Origin: Ilex aquifolium | Lineage: Eukaryota > Streptophyta > Magnoliopsida > Aquifoliales > Aquifoliaceae | Direction of reading: 5' to 3' | NCBI GenBank assembly: GCA_951799425.1 | Contig: OX637394.1 | Location: forward strand, 32,710,001 to 32,774,000 | Length of the DNA stretch: 64,000 bases | In this document: positions 33,794-48,800 of the stretch, piece after piece | Position numbering within the stretch: position 1 is the first letter of the stretch | Layout: each line of letters starts with the position of its first letter | The notes under the pieces: generated by a model | Databases searched by the model: none | The model's input: the letters and a program-made list of their open reading frames with translations, nothing else | What the model was told of the DNA's origin: nothing | Program-made: the position numbers and the translations under genes

Positions 33794-33889
33794 ATGATGC
33801 TTTGTTCTGAATTGCGCACCCAGATACAGACGTGGCTTCGTGATTATGACAGGATTCAATTCCTTGCTGTGATTCTCATTTACATTCAG
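33794..33889 (+). CDS. Membrane protein gene, exon 1
   Basis: 32 codons, [20 protein letters not shown] followed by the start of the first membrane segment. Ends CAG before donor GTACGT, phase 0. Intron 1 is only 106 bp. Confidence 0.8.
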
Positions 33890-36800
33890 GTACGTTTATT
33901 TTTTTCTCTGAATCCGATTTTTTGTTTAGTTCTTGTTCGTATTTTAGTCAATATTAGTGACTTAATGTACGAATGAATTTTTGGGGTGTTGAAAGATTGG
34001 TTGTGCGTTGATTGGATCTCTGGGGGCATTATACAACGGTGTCTTGCTGATTAATTTGGGGATTGCGTTGTTCGCGCTCGTGGCAATCGAGAGTAGCAGT
34101 CAGAGCTTGGGCCGGACCTACGCTGTTCTTCTCTTCTGCGCCATTTTGCTCGACATCTCGTGGTTCATTCTCTTCACTCATGAAATCTGGTGCGTTTAAC
34201 TTTTTTATTCCCTGAAAAAATTCATTAGTTCTCATAGCCTTCACTTCTCCACATTGCTACTACTTTTTGATAGTTAAATTCTCGTTTTTTGTACTTAAAA
34301 GAAGGTTGAAATCTTAGAGAGGGAAGGAACAGCTAATGGGACATTGTAATGACACCCACATTGTTAGAATATTTTAACTAAAGTGTTTTTTATGTGTGGG
34401 AACTCAATCCCACATCGACTAAATATCCAAAAGTACTTGAATATATATATATATATACTAGTGTTATTTAGCCTTTGAATTAAACAGAGATCTTGGGACT
34501 CTCACGTGCGCAGGGGTGGGACTAGCGGAGGAGATACGGATTTCTAAAATCTACAAACCACACTGTTGTGACTAGTCCAGGACTCGGATAGTGGGTCCCC
34601 TTGACTCGCCTAAATGAAATAAAATATTGACTAGTATTAAACCCACTTTTTAATTTTTTGTTTAATTATTTTCTGTCATTACTTCTATATTAAAATTTCA
34701 GTTGCTGAATACCAAAAACCTCCAACAACCATATTTTTTAAGTTATTATCCAATTAAATATATAAGTAATTACAGCCTATTAACCACATATATTATTTGT
34801 ATATATATACACATATTTTTAGTATAGAGATACACAATCTGATATCAACTATTTTGTTAATATATAAGTTTCTAGGCAATATTCAAAGGTGTGTGTGAAA
34901 TTTCTGCTTCATTCGATTGTGCAGATCTAAGTCAAGCAACAGTTAATAGGCTGACTGTTGTATCTCGGGGACGACACGTTACTGCCTTTTGCGCTGTGAT
35001 TCTTTCATAAAGGGGCGCGAATCGTCTTAAGAGAGCGACCTAGTCCGCGCCTCATCCTACCATTCACTTTATTTACATCCAATTTTTCCAACACACATCG
35101 TCAAGAATTTTAACTGTACATTGCCGCATAACGTTAGTAGAAAGGTTATGAAGTTCAATAATTGAAGCTTAAAGCAGACATTGGTAATCTAGTTGTTGAC
35201 ATCTTTTGCATGCTACTTCCATATCATGTACTTTGCTTTTACATTGGAGGTTTAGACCTAATCAAGTTAGTTGGTTGTTTTTGAGATATTTAGATTTCCG
35301 GTTTATTTATTTATTTGCTTTTTGTATTTTGATTAGTTCATGTTCTTTTATTTTCCTGCTATGTGGGTTCTTTTGGTGGTTTATGGAAAACAATATCCTG
35401 GGATTTGCTATTATTGCCTCATTTGTTAGGTCATTTCAGATGAATGATTTAAAAGAATATAAGCATTTGATAATCCAAAAAATATTGGACTGAATTTAGC
35501 ACAATTAGTGTTGAAAATTTGGACACATCCCACTTTCCTCTAGTAGCAACGACACTATATTTTTTTGTGTCATCTTTTCTAGTGCCAATGGGCATTCTCT
35601 TCTTTGGGACCTATTTTGGTGGGGACATTTTTAAAATGCTTAGGCATTTGTTAGTATTGTGAGGCCTGAGTTCAAAGTATTCGCTGATATGGATATAATT
35701 TGACCGAGTCATATTTGACTCAGCACCCTCTGATTCAATACTGTTCCACATTCAATGTAAACCACGAGCCTAATGTGACTCGGCCCAATCATCTGTGACA
35801 TCTCTGAGTCAACCGGAGTCATTCGATTTATTGTCACTGGATCGGTTGATATCGACTGCCGCAGCTGTGATTTACTCTAAATCACTCATTATATTAAATT
35901 TCTTCTTCTATGTAGCATTTTATACGTATTGTCCGATACGATTCCGCGATGCCGTGATTGAATCACAATGCTCTACAAGTCGATGGTCGATATTGCAACT
36001 TTGAACTATGTGTGAGTATAATTGAAAAACACTTTGATTTCTTAGTAGCTGTTACCAAAAGGACACCCTTGAATATTGAGATAATTTGTTGCGATACTTT
36101 CGGTTTCTCTTGTATATAACTGATATTTTGTTGATGATGGGCATGTAGATCCTTTTGGTTTCATTTTCGACTAATTTAAGGTTGGTTTTACAATCGGAGC
36201 CTATAAGAGATACCTTGGATATTTTAACGCCTCAAAATCTACCCTAGAAGTCATTATTATCTAAAACCATCTAATTATGAGAGCAACTACTATAACCATT
36301 AAATAATAAACTATTCATCCATCTGATAAAAAATAAATACTAAAGCCAAAAACACATGGTAACTTTTCTAACTTACAATTCAAAACCAAAGAATATCTAG
36401 CAGCGGAATAATAAAAACTAGCTAAAACATTGTTTCATAAAGATCTCTCAAATTCTAAACCAAAAATAAAACAACTTTATTCCTCTAAGATAGGATCCAC
36501 ATCTTGATCCTCCAACGGCTCGTAATCAACCTGCTCATCCACTTTGACATCCTCTTCTATGCAAAAATCTGTAATTATGTTGTAGTAGGGGGTTAGCAAA
36601 AGCCCGTAGAAAATCTCTCAAATTCCAACAAGATTTTAAAAACATCATAAAAAGAAGGCAAGTTTTTTTTTTATTTTTTGGAAAATATAATATATAAATT
36701 TTTGAGAGTAAAACCATGACAGTTATAATGATCTTAAGTGTACGGAATGCAATAAATCAATGATATGAATAAACTTGCAATAAATTAAAACATTTAATAA

Positions 36801-39800
36801 ATAACTCAGTAGTATCATCCCATATTCTCATGTATATTGGTTCATATCCATTATCATGTATGTTGGTTGCTTCTTATGAATCTACACAACAATTCTACCT
36901 CGTTCACCCATCACAACCACACAATCTCAATCATTCCTCGTAGGGCCAAATCACAAACCACTTTAGGAAGGGCATATTACCGTCTCTCACGGTATTGACG
37001 AATCCTTCCCAGGAAAGGTATTCCATCCTTCAGTCTCGAACTTACGTGAACAATAGTGGTTGCTCTCACAACAATAATCTACTATAAGTGTTAGGCAACC
37101 ATCTCATCCCCACTGAGATAGGCTAACCTCTAACACTCTACGGTAGCTCTCGAAGGCAATTGAAGTCTGTCACACCAAACCATACAAGAGATGAAACCAC
37201 AATTTTTCTCAACAATCACAATCTTAACTAATCACAATTTTCATTAATATTCAAGTATCACAATTACACAATTCTCTATATATTATTGTAATAAATGAAT
37301 TAAAATATGTAAGAGATCATCTCAAAAAAACCTTCATAATTTCGATATTCAAAATTTTAGGGTTTTGCCAAAAATCGTAATTTCTTGGAATAAGAACAAG
37401 TATTAGATAAAAATATGATTTAATCAAGAATAGGAGTATAGAAATCAAGAATCCATGTATTTTTCACAATAGTTCATGTATTTTGGAAAAACTAGAGTGT
37501 TGGAAATTTAAGAACAATTATTCCTTAAACCCAAACATGTAGTTCGTTCAATACCCCGTTTCAATGATAAGCAAACCAAGAAATCATAAGTATTTATCAT
37601 ATAACTATCAAGAAAATTGAAAACATATATATATAATACCCTAAGCCTCAATGAAAGAATTTGAGAAGAATCCCCTACCTCGATTCCGTAGTTTGTGTGT
37701 AAACCTAGCGTGTTTGATCCGCTCCAACGTGAGAATCCCTCTTCAATCTTGTGTTTCTATTCTTCTCTCTTACTCTCCAAGGTTCTCTAGGGTTAGACAA
37801 GATGAAGTAGGGCTAGGGGAGGCATACTTAGGTATTTATAGGATGAAAAAATAGTGTAGTCGGTGAAGACCTGATACCCAAAATCGAGACAGCATGTTCG
37901 AACTAGAGTCTTGACGTTCGAACTATCTACTTGACCTTCGAACGTCATGTTGGCTTTCGAACGTTGTTTACTTCCAGTACTTTGGCTTTTTCTGGGACTA
38001 ACTGTCGTTCGAATGGATCAATTCAATTTTGAACGAACTCCAGTTTTTACCTGAACTTCCAAGAAAGTTTTGATCTAGTTAGAGGTCAATTCATAAAATT
38101 TTCATGAAATACACTTTTGTAGCCCTTGAAGTCTAGTTTTTACTGTAAAAATTTCAGGTCAATCGGACATTAGGGTAAAAAGTTATAGCCAAAATACTAA
38201 GGTTATGTCAAATTCTTTTTTACCCAAATCCTCTCCAAAATAGGTTTTAACTCTAGAATACTTCTAAACTTGTAATACAACCCATATAACCTCTTCTAAT
38301 ATTTTTTGACCTTCCAGATTCAATGAAAACCTTATTTTTACCTAAAAATTATAAAATTACTTAATTACCCTTCTCCAATTTAAACATCTCCAAAACTCAA
38401 TTTATCCCGAAAGTCAATACGGTTGAAACTCAAATTTCATAATCAATCTTTCAACAATGATTCTAAGTTTCTACTATCATTTTATTCATCTTAGGAGAAC
38501 TCTTAAGATTATATTATTTTTATTTAATTTTAATACGGGATCTTACAAATATGTTAATAGGACCTTCATATTTGGTTGTATATCATATCAACGCCATGTT
38601 ATCTTTGAAAAAATAATGTAGCTTGTTCTTGTGGTCTTCTAGTCAAATTTTATACATTTTTATCCCATAGGAAAAATCACTAGAAATCTATGAAGCACAG
38701 ACACTTTCAAGAAGCACAGGCACTTTAGGGTACGTTTGGTAACATTTTTGTTTTTATGTTTTCAAAAAAATAAAAAATAAAAACACTTTTTGTTTTTTTT
38801 TTTTTTTTTTGTGGTAAAGACTAAAAACAGAAAATATATTTGGTAGTCATTTATGTTTAACAAATTATGAAAAAAAAATAAAAATTGGTAACTACTTCAA
38901 GTTATGTCTTAATTATTTGCTTAATATTATTTCCTACTACAAAAACCATTAAAAATTCTTTATCCTAACATATCCACTAACTCATCAAATAAATATCGAA
39001 AGCAAAATAATTGAATTGCATAAGTCATTAAACATAGCAGTACATTCCATTGTTCAACATACTATCAAATGTATACATTAATAAGTCATTAACTGAACTA
39101 AAATCCCGATAATTAGTACGAATACCATGAACAGGATTTCATTTTTCTTGTAACGTATCCCCTCACCGCGCCATGACACTTCATTTGTCACAGCCATCGG
39201 AGGCCTTTGTGCAAATTAGAATGAAGGACCGAAACCCATCACTAGTTAGAAAAGGAAGCCCAATCAATTACATATTAAAATCACATGAATGCTTATTGAT
39301 CATAAACCAAGGTAACAAAAGCAAGTATCTTTAAACACTTGTAGTTACATTAACTATGCTTGAAACATAACACATGAGCAAATTCAAGTACATTTTAGAA
39401 AGAAACCCAATTTTTACACTGATTTGCCACTTTTTATTGGATAAGATCATATGCATGGTTTAGCTTTCATATATGTATTCACTGACAAGAAATCCCCGAT
39501 AGTGCATGAGGAGCAATATACTCAAATATAGTAATTAATAGAAAACCAATAAATTTGAGATGTGATATGTAGGTTTTGAGTGGTCCCCATCATCTCCTTC
39601 TTCTCCCACATCATTGAGCATATCTCCTATGCACAACAACCCTCCTACTCCTCTCATCTTTCTCTCTCTCCCTAGTTTTGTCCAAATCTCGTAGGAGAAT
39701 TGCAATTTATACAACTCATTAGCAAACCTAAGCTTTCTCTAGCTTAATTCAATATTACAAATCTAAAATCAATTTTAACAAACAAAACTTGAGATTGTAG

Positions 39801-42800
39801 AGCTCATAAAAATTGAAATTGCAAAAATATATACAAATCTATGGAAAATAGTAACAAAAAACTATGAAAAATCTTAATTCCATTTCAACTAACAAAAAAT
39901 TCGTATATACCATATCCTTAGACACATTCCAATTTAGAAATCAACACACCCTAGACATTATACATATAAAACCCTAAAAAATCAAGACACTTCGAAGATC
40001 ACTACACCCCGCAATCTAATAGTCATGCAGTATAATAGTGATGCACGATGGTTAGAAATTAGAGTACCCATCGAAAAATCCAGATCTGCATAGATCTGTA
40101 CATATATATCATGTATATACCTAGATTTGTACATATATATATATCATATATATCCATAGATCTGAGCTTGAGAGGTAGAGACCAGCGCTGGAGTGAAGAT
40201 TTGAGCAGCAGATTTAAGCTTGAGAGTTGTTCTGTTTCTTGTTCGTGAGAGGGAGACGAACACGAGAGAGAGACATGAGAGAGACAAACGTATGAGAGTT
40301 AGGGGGTTTAAATAGTAAGAACAAAAAATGGGATTTGTTGCTGGTAAAGGGGTTCGAAGTGTGGACCTCATTAAAATCTCTGAATCCCGCGCGCGTGTTT
40401 TCATTTTTTGTTGTTTTTCAAAATATCAAATTTTTGTTTACAGTTTTGGCCATTGTTTTCAAAACAACTTAGCTAAAAAAAAAACAAAAACACAACCCAT
40501 ACACATTATTATTATTATTATTTACAAAAAGTGAAAGCAAAAACAAAAAAATAAACAAAAACAACCTTAATTTCGGACACATGTCCGACACTTCTTCAGT
40601 GACGTATTCGACACTTCTTCTGTGACATATTCGATACTTCTTTAGACCTTGTCTACCACTAAATAATAAACATGTGATTAACAAAACTTAAAAATTTGGG
40701 TAGCAAGTATAATTACCAAGACTAGATGTGTTAAAGTTGTACTCAAAATATAATAATTAAAGCAAAAGATATATAAAAGATTGAGAAAAGAGAAATTGAG
40801 AAAATGAGAGCAATCATTTAAATTATATATGTTTGTACATACACATTTACAAAAAAAATCCATGATTATTGACTATTAGATGTTAGTCTAATAATTCACA
40901 ATTGATGACTACAGTCTAGACATAACATATACTTTTTATAACATATTGAATACTTTATTAAAAATATATCATTATCACTATATTTATCATAAATTATATA
41001 ATTTTATATATATTGTGTCTAGGCCGTGTCGTATCTGTGCTTCTTATCTAGAAATATACCATGCTTTTATTGCTGATATTGTTGTTTCATGTTCTTCACT
41101 TTGCTTTCACGAGTATATTCCCTTTCCGCCATTAGTTTAATTTATTCACACCTAAATAATTCGTATTTTGAATAATTGTATAAGTTCCAAGATGCTGAAC
41201 CTTTTATCCATAGGAGACTTCCTACTTGCTTAGGTTGCATGAAGTATCGCTTCATTTAAGGAGGTTGCATTTTGACGGTGCATCCATTGTTTTGCGAATC
41301 AAAATAAAATGTGAAAGGACTGACAAAAAGTATGAATAGTTAACCAGATGAAAGTTCAACATGGCCTAGAAACCTAGGGAGGCTTGATCATTACGTTTAT
41401 TAGACTTGTGTGAAGGTTGAAATTAGGATTTCTGAAGTCTTCCAACCTAGGGTAGTATGGGGATTTGGGATCTCGTTTATTTTTTAAAGACTTCATATAG
41501 ATTTGTTGTTAAAGAAACTATTGGATATGGCAGCTATGTCCTTGCTTAGAAATTACTATCTGGCCTCTACTTGTATCATACCCATTGGTTGACATTTTTG
41601 AGAGAAGTAAAGGGTGATAAGCCTCATTAGCTTAGGTTGGTGACGAAGTTAAACTCTATCCTTAGAAGTCAATTGTTGTCAATGAAATTTTAAGAATTAT
41701 CTTGGTCATGGATCCCTTGTTCCACAGACTTCGAAGCATTTTCTTTAGCTAGGAGAGGAGGATTAACTTATCCATACACACAGTACTGAGTGTTCCAACT
41801 AATTTCCACTTACATACCAGGGCAAAAACTTGAAGCCACTATTGATAAAGTCAGACCAGTAATCCTTTAGATTCTTAATCTTTACAAAAGATTTACTCTT
41901 TCAACCATGCTCTTACCCATGGGTTTAGTACCACCTAAAATTTTCTTGTTACTAAGAATTAACTATCGTTTGATTTGGGGCAAGGCATTTGTTATTTGTC
42001 TTGCATATGAAATGGTTAATGAATAAAGCGAAGTTATGGTATTATTCTAGTTTGGAAAGGCCCAGTTTAAATGGCCTTCTTTTTGCTTTTTTGTTTATTT
42101 TATTGTTGTTTTTTCCCTTTCTGTTTCTTGATTGATTTTTTTTTTTTTTGATAGGATGTGTCTTGATTGATTTTTGCGCGTAGGGACCCTCTTGGGGCCT
42201 ACCTGGGTGGGTGTGGGGTTATAGGTGATCAGCATGACTTGACATATTATAAGGTACAATGAATGGCGTCTGATTTGTGTTTAGAGTTTGCCCCACTCAC
42301 TTGGAGGAATGGAGATGTATGATTTTTTTAGACTTTTAGTCTTAGCTTCATCCTCATGTGATTGCAAATCATAGTTCATTTGATGTGCTTGCATTTGGAG
42401 TGCCGAACAGAGAGTTTACAGCTCTTTCCTTCATAGTCATTTTCTACCTTAGGAACCATTTCCATTTGCTAAAGATTTACACCACTCAGGATTTCCCCTT
42501 TGGCTACATGACTATTCTTGATGAAATCCTTCCATAAGAAAATCAGGTTCTTTCCGCTCTTAAATAAACACTGTTTTACTTAAAAGACATGGAGCTTACT
42601 GCGGTGAGTCATTATAATTGCTGTCATCACAAGACTAGTAAAAAAAATACAATTTCACATTATCAGGTGACTATATGTATGGACAAGTGCGCGTGAACAC
42701 GACACTCTTTGAACTCATTTTTAGGAAATTCATGTCGAGCTTGGAAATTTTGATTTTGTTTCTGTTGTATTCTTTTTTGGTTCTCATTTCTGCTTGGCAA

Positions 42801-45800
42801 ACTAGTTCTATCTGGAGGTTGTCCAGGTCTCCAGTTTTAGCTCTCACATTGTTTATATTCTCTAATTCTTTTCTTATGAACAAAACACAGCAAACATTGG
42901 CCTTAGAAAACAGTTAATGGTGGTGAAGTCTCTTGGATGTTGTTCTTGGGACTGAGCTTCAAGTACTTTCAGGATACTGAACTCTTTCATCATTCTGTAG
43001 GGGTGTGCCTGGAATTCTTCAATATTATAATGGCACCTTCACACGTTGACCTTGCATAAGTTGAGAAATAGTTGGTTCATGCACGTTATTGCCTGATTGT
43101 TTCTGATGGTGCCTACCCAAATGTTTTCATGTAATGACTTTATTTCCTATTTGTTTACGCAGGAACATCTCTTCTGAGATTTATGGAAGCTTTGTGATCT
43201 TTTCAGTGAAACTCACTCTGTTGATGCAAATTATTGGATTCTATGTGAGGGTGTCATCTTCATTACTATGGATTCAGATGTACAGACTCGGAGTTTCGTA
43301 TGTAGACAGTTCAGTTCCTCGAGAAGCAGATGCTGATATAAGAAATAGTTTCTTAAATCCTGCAACTCCTTCTGTAGTTAGACATTCCTCTGGTTCTGAT
43401 GATGTTTTAGGAGGGTCTATATACGATCCAGCATATTACTCCTCTCTCTTTGAAGATGGAAAAGATCATGGATATTCGTACGGGGTATGCTATTTTCATT
43501 CAAATGCTACAACACACTAATGCTTGTTTAAATGCGTCGTGTCAATGATATCGAATCTGGTCATCTTGATTTCATACTTGTGAGTTTAGTTGTAATTGCC
43601 TTTGTTGAAATTGTTAGAATTTAGCATGGTATTGCATTCTATGCGGATCAATAGTCGACAAGTCCAACCTCCTTCTACGACCAACAACATTTTGTTGATT
43701 GATACAATGGAAAAATATAGCTGCATGAGCTTTTCAGCTCGATCCACTCCCTCCATCATCATCCTCTGATGGAAACTGGTTATTTAGGGTGTTAAGTTGA
43801 GAGAATTAACACAATATTAGAAAGACACTGAGAGGTTAAAAACTTAACCTACCTCTCACAAACTACTTGTTATTTATAGTTAACTTGTAATAATACAAAA
43901 GACATATATACCCTCTAATATTTACACACAATACCCCAATACTCTTAACACTCTCCCTCAAGTTGGACTATATATATCATATAATCCAAGCTTGGAACAA
44001 ATTGCTGTAAGACGTGTACGACTCATTGCTTTGGTAAACATATTCGCAAGTTGATCTTCAGATCTCACAAATGGAGTCGTAATCTCTCCATCTATTATCT
44101 TGTCTCGAATAAAATAACAATCAGCCGCAATATGTTTGGTTCTCTCGTGAAACACTGGATTTGCAGCAATATGGATAGCTGTCTGGTTGTCACAGAACAA
44201 CTGTAAAGGGAGTTGGACTGGAAATCCAATTTCCTGAAGAAAGTTTAGTAGGCATGTCAATTCACTTGTTGTATGCGCCACTGCTCTATACTCAGCCTCA
44301 GCACTGGATCTTGCAACCATGGGCTATTTCTTGCTCTTTCATGTGACAATGTTACCTTCTTACAATAACTAGTTGTTGATCTCCAATCAGAAGGAGAGCC
44401 AGCCTAATCAGCATCTGAGAAACCTTCCACCCTAAGGTGTCCATTAGCTTGATACAACAACCTAAGACCGGGAGCACGTTTAAGATATCGCAGAATACGA
44501 GTAACTACCTCCCAATGTGATACTCTAGGACATCCCATAAACTGACTCATCACACTAATTGCATAGGAAATATCCGGTTGAGTAATAGTGAGATAATTGA
44601 GTTTCCCAACTAACTTGCGATACCGACCTGGATTCTCAAACAATGCACCATCATCCATCAACAATTTCTGATTCGTATCCATAGGAACATCAACTGGTCT
44701 GCCACCCAACAAACCTGCTTCCTCTAACATGTCAAACACATATTTCCTCTGGAATAAACAAATACCCTGTTTAGATCGAGCTACCTCAATACCCAAGAAA
44801 TATATGAGTTTTCCCAAATCTTTAGTATGAAACTTGTCTTGCAAGAAGGTTTTTAACTTGGCAATTCCCACAGTATCATTTTTAACTTGGCAATTCCCTA
44901 AGTATCATTTCCAGTAATCACAATATCATCTACATAAACCACCAAAAGAATATATCCGGCATCCTTCTGTCTATGAAACACAGAGTGATTTGTTTGACAG
45001 CAAAGGAGACCAAACTCTAAAACTGCATCTGAAAACTTATCAAACCATATCCTCGGTGACTGTTTCAAACCATACAAAGATTTCTTTAACCGATATACAC
45101 TCGTACCATACTCTCCTTAAGCAGTAAACCCAGGTGGCTGCTCCATGTATACCTCTTCAACTAAGTCACCATGCAGGAAGACATTTTTGACATCTAACTG
45201 AAACAAGGGCCAATCAAGATTAGCAATCAAAGAAATCAAGATACGAACAGAAGAGATTTTGGCAACAGGAGAGAAAGTCTCCTCATAATCAACACCATAG
45301 GTTTGAGTAAAGCCCTTTGCAATAAGGCGGGTTTTGAGACGCTCCACATAACCATCTGAATGAAATTTAACAGGAAATACCCAACGATAACTAACAGTTC
45401 GTTTACCTGGGGTAAAAGAATAAGATCCCAAGTTCCATTATGATGTAAGACATCCATCTCCTCCTCCATAGCTTTCCTCCGACCTGGATCAGACAATGCA
45501 TCCTGTAAGTGCTTAGAGATAGAGATAGTAGATAATTGAGAGGTAAAACAAGATAAGACAGGAGACAATGAATTATGTGAAACAAAATGGGCAATAGGAT
45601 GGTTGGTAACACACGAACGAGTACCTTTTGGAAGAGCAATAGGTAAATAGTCTAAATTACCTGATGGACCAGGATCCAGAGACGGCAAGAAAAACGGTAT
45701 AGACACCTCAGTCGATGGGCGAGGACGACGAGAGTATACACGAAGTGGTGAAGTAGATGGTAGCACAGTAGGTAGTGGAATATTTGATGGTAAGGGAAGA

Positions 45801-48800
45801 GGTGGTTGTACACGAGACGACCCAAAATCCAAGTCGAAAGACTGAGCAGGTGTCCGAAAATACGGAATAGATTCCTCAAACGTGATATTAGAACTAGAAA
45901 AGTATCGACAAAGGGATGGACTATAGCAATGATACCCCTTTTGTGTGCGGGAGTATCCAAGAAATACACATTTTATAGTCTGAGGGTCAAGTTTATTGAA
46001 CGCAGGGCCCAAGTTGTGAACATATCAGACACACCCAAAAACCTTAGGATGTGAGGAAAATAAGGGTTTACCAGGAAACATGACAGAATATGGACTCTGC
46101 CCATTTAACACAGAAGAAGACATACGATTAATAAGGTGACAAGCAGTAAGAACAACATCACTCCAAAAATAACGGGGAACATTCATCTGGAATAACAATG
46201 CATGAGTGACCTCCAACAAATGACGATTCTTATGCTCAGCGACACCATTCTGTGGAGAGGTGTAAGTACATGAAGTCTGATGAATAATGTCATTTTTACC
46301 CAGATAAGCTGAAAAGGGATCAAATTCATATTCCAAGCATTATCAGAATGTAAAATACGAATACGACAACCATATTGGATTTTTATTTCCTTACGAAAGG
46401 TCTCAAATATAGAGAATAATTCAGAACGAGCTTTCGTAAGAAACAACCAGGTCACACGAGAGTAATCATCTACAAATGACACAAAATAAGGATATTTATT
46501 AGATGAAATATTCTTTATTGGACCCCATACATCAGAATGAACTAACTCAAATGGGCTAGACACACGATTATTGACTCTAGATTGAAATGACGCACGGTGA
46601 TGCTTACTAAGTTGACAAGCTTCACAGGACATAGACGACACATAATTAAGATTTGGGATTTGACACTTCAGATTCTAGAGAGAGGGATGCCCAAGGCGAC
46701 AATGTCACTGAAAGGGGGACGATGAGGTCTGTAGAGCCCGAGTAGGTGAATCAAAGTCAAAGTAATATAGCCCACAAGCTTCATGTCCCGTATCAATCTT
46801 CTTCTTCGTCTTGAGATCCTGAAGCACACAATGAGAGGAATAAAAGGTTACGGAACAATTTAGGGAACGAGTAATCTTGCTAATGGAAAGTAAACTAAAA
46901 GAAAATTGAGGAACAAATAACACAGAGGAAAGAGACATCAGGACTCAAATGAGTAGTCCCCAAACCTGAAACTTTAGAGAAAGTATCATTAGATAGAGTA
47001 ACACTGTGTGTAGAAGTAATAGGCTAATAAGTAGAAAAGACACCAGATGTACCAGTCATGTGGTCAGACGCGCCAGAGTCTATGATCTAGGGACTGCGAG
47101 TGGAGGACAATAAACAAGTGGAGGCGGTACCTGACTGGGCAAAAGTAGCTGTGGAGGAAGATGGATCAACTTGTTGCTGGGACAGGAACTGAGCATACTC
47201 CTCTCGTGTAATAGTAATTGACCCAGAGTCAGGTGGAGCTGATCGAGGTACAGAGGTAATAACTGAGGTGTCATCCTGATAGGAAACCTGATTAGCAGCA
47301 CTAGGAGATTTTCCATGTAAATCCCAACAAAAATCAACAGTGTGCCCTCCACGACCACAGTGAACATAGGAACGAGATCCACTACAGCCAACATGACCGC
47401 CACTACGGCCTTTAGTACGACCTCTTTGACCTCCACGACCACCACGATTATCTCGATTATCATCACTGTGGCTACTAGGAACCACTAGTGCTGAGTGATC
47501 GGTGGAGACGCTGTGATCAATGCCTGAAGGAGCAGTAGACAAGGTAGCACGCTGTAAATGAGAAAAAACCTCAAGTAGAGAAGGAAGACTGGAGCCACCC
47601 AAAATCTGAGAGCGAATAGACTCATATTCAAGCTTCAACCCTAGCAGAAATCGCACAACATTCAAATCCTCATGTTATTTCTGCCACACTGCTGCATCAG
47701 TAGTGAATGGATGGTAAAGCTTCAACTCCTCACACACTTCCCGAACATGAGCATAATAATTCTCAAGACTCAGAGTATCCTGCTCTAGGCAAAAATACTG
47801 TTTGCATACCTCATAAGCACGGGTAAAGTTTCTTGTACTAGAATACATAGTAGCCAAGTGATCTCATATGTCCTTGGCAGTGTCAAGATAGAACTAATAC
47901 TAGACTCAATACTATTCAACAGTAAAGAAATAATTTGAACGTCCCCATATTCCCACTGATCATACCCAGAAGTATCTTCCTTGGGTTTAGGATTTACTAA
48001 ATATTTCTGAAATCTTTTGCCTCGAAGAAAGACTTATACAGATCGAGACCATAAAGTATAGTTAGTCCCATTGAGTTTAACAGAAGTTATGAGACCATTG
48101 AGAAGAACCGGAGCAGTAGAGGTAGGTGGCAAAGATGGAGCAAGGGAGTTAGCATCTTGCTTGGGTTCCATAACAGTGCAGCAAATAGCAAACAAGAGAG
48201 TCTTACTATGGGTAGATCGCTGAACAGGACACAGATCAGCTGCTGCAATGCTGAACCGGAGAAGAAGAGGCTGCTGAAAGACTGAATCGGGTTGGAGAAC
48301 CTAGCTGGACTGCTGAACTGGACAACTTGGGCTCACTGGACCGCTGAACCGGACAGGCTAGGCTCGCTGGACTGCTGAACCGGAGTAAACACTGCCTGGA
48401 CCGGTCTGAATCGGTGCAAAATTATCGGATTGCAGAAACTGGTTGGACCGCTGAACCGGAGCAACAACTGAAGGAACCGGTCTGAACCGATAAAAAAACT
48501 TGAACTGGGATCAAACGGGGATTGAACCGGCCTAGGCTGGACCGTGTGCTGGACCCGATCTGTTTGGGCTGGGTCAGGTTTGGTCTGGGTTGGACCAGAG
48601 ACTGAATTGGGCTGGATCAGGTCTGGCTCTTGGGTTGGATTAGGTCTGGCTCCTTCAAACCTGTGGAGTTGGGTCTGGACCTTGTCTTCTTCGTTGATTA
48701 GGGTTTTAGAAGACCTAGTCTTCGATGGCGGCGCCTAACAGCTACACCACCACAATCACACCACCACAATGAACGACACCACAACACCACTGCCACGAAT

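Noticed and set aside
36077-38547. Alternative left end of the intron 2 solo LTR at 36077 with an exact AATAT duplication
   Set aside because: AT-rich five-mers recur by chance, and AACGCCTC near 36223 looks like a true chromovirus LTR end.
38728-40565. Complete TIR transposon between the two A/T-rich arms
   Set aside because: The right end lacks the complement of GGTACGTTTGGTAACA and no duplication was found.
47080-47466. 128-codon hydrophobic minus-strand frame
   Set aside because: Out-of-frame reading of the copia M gag zinc-knuckle region.
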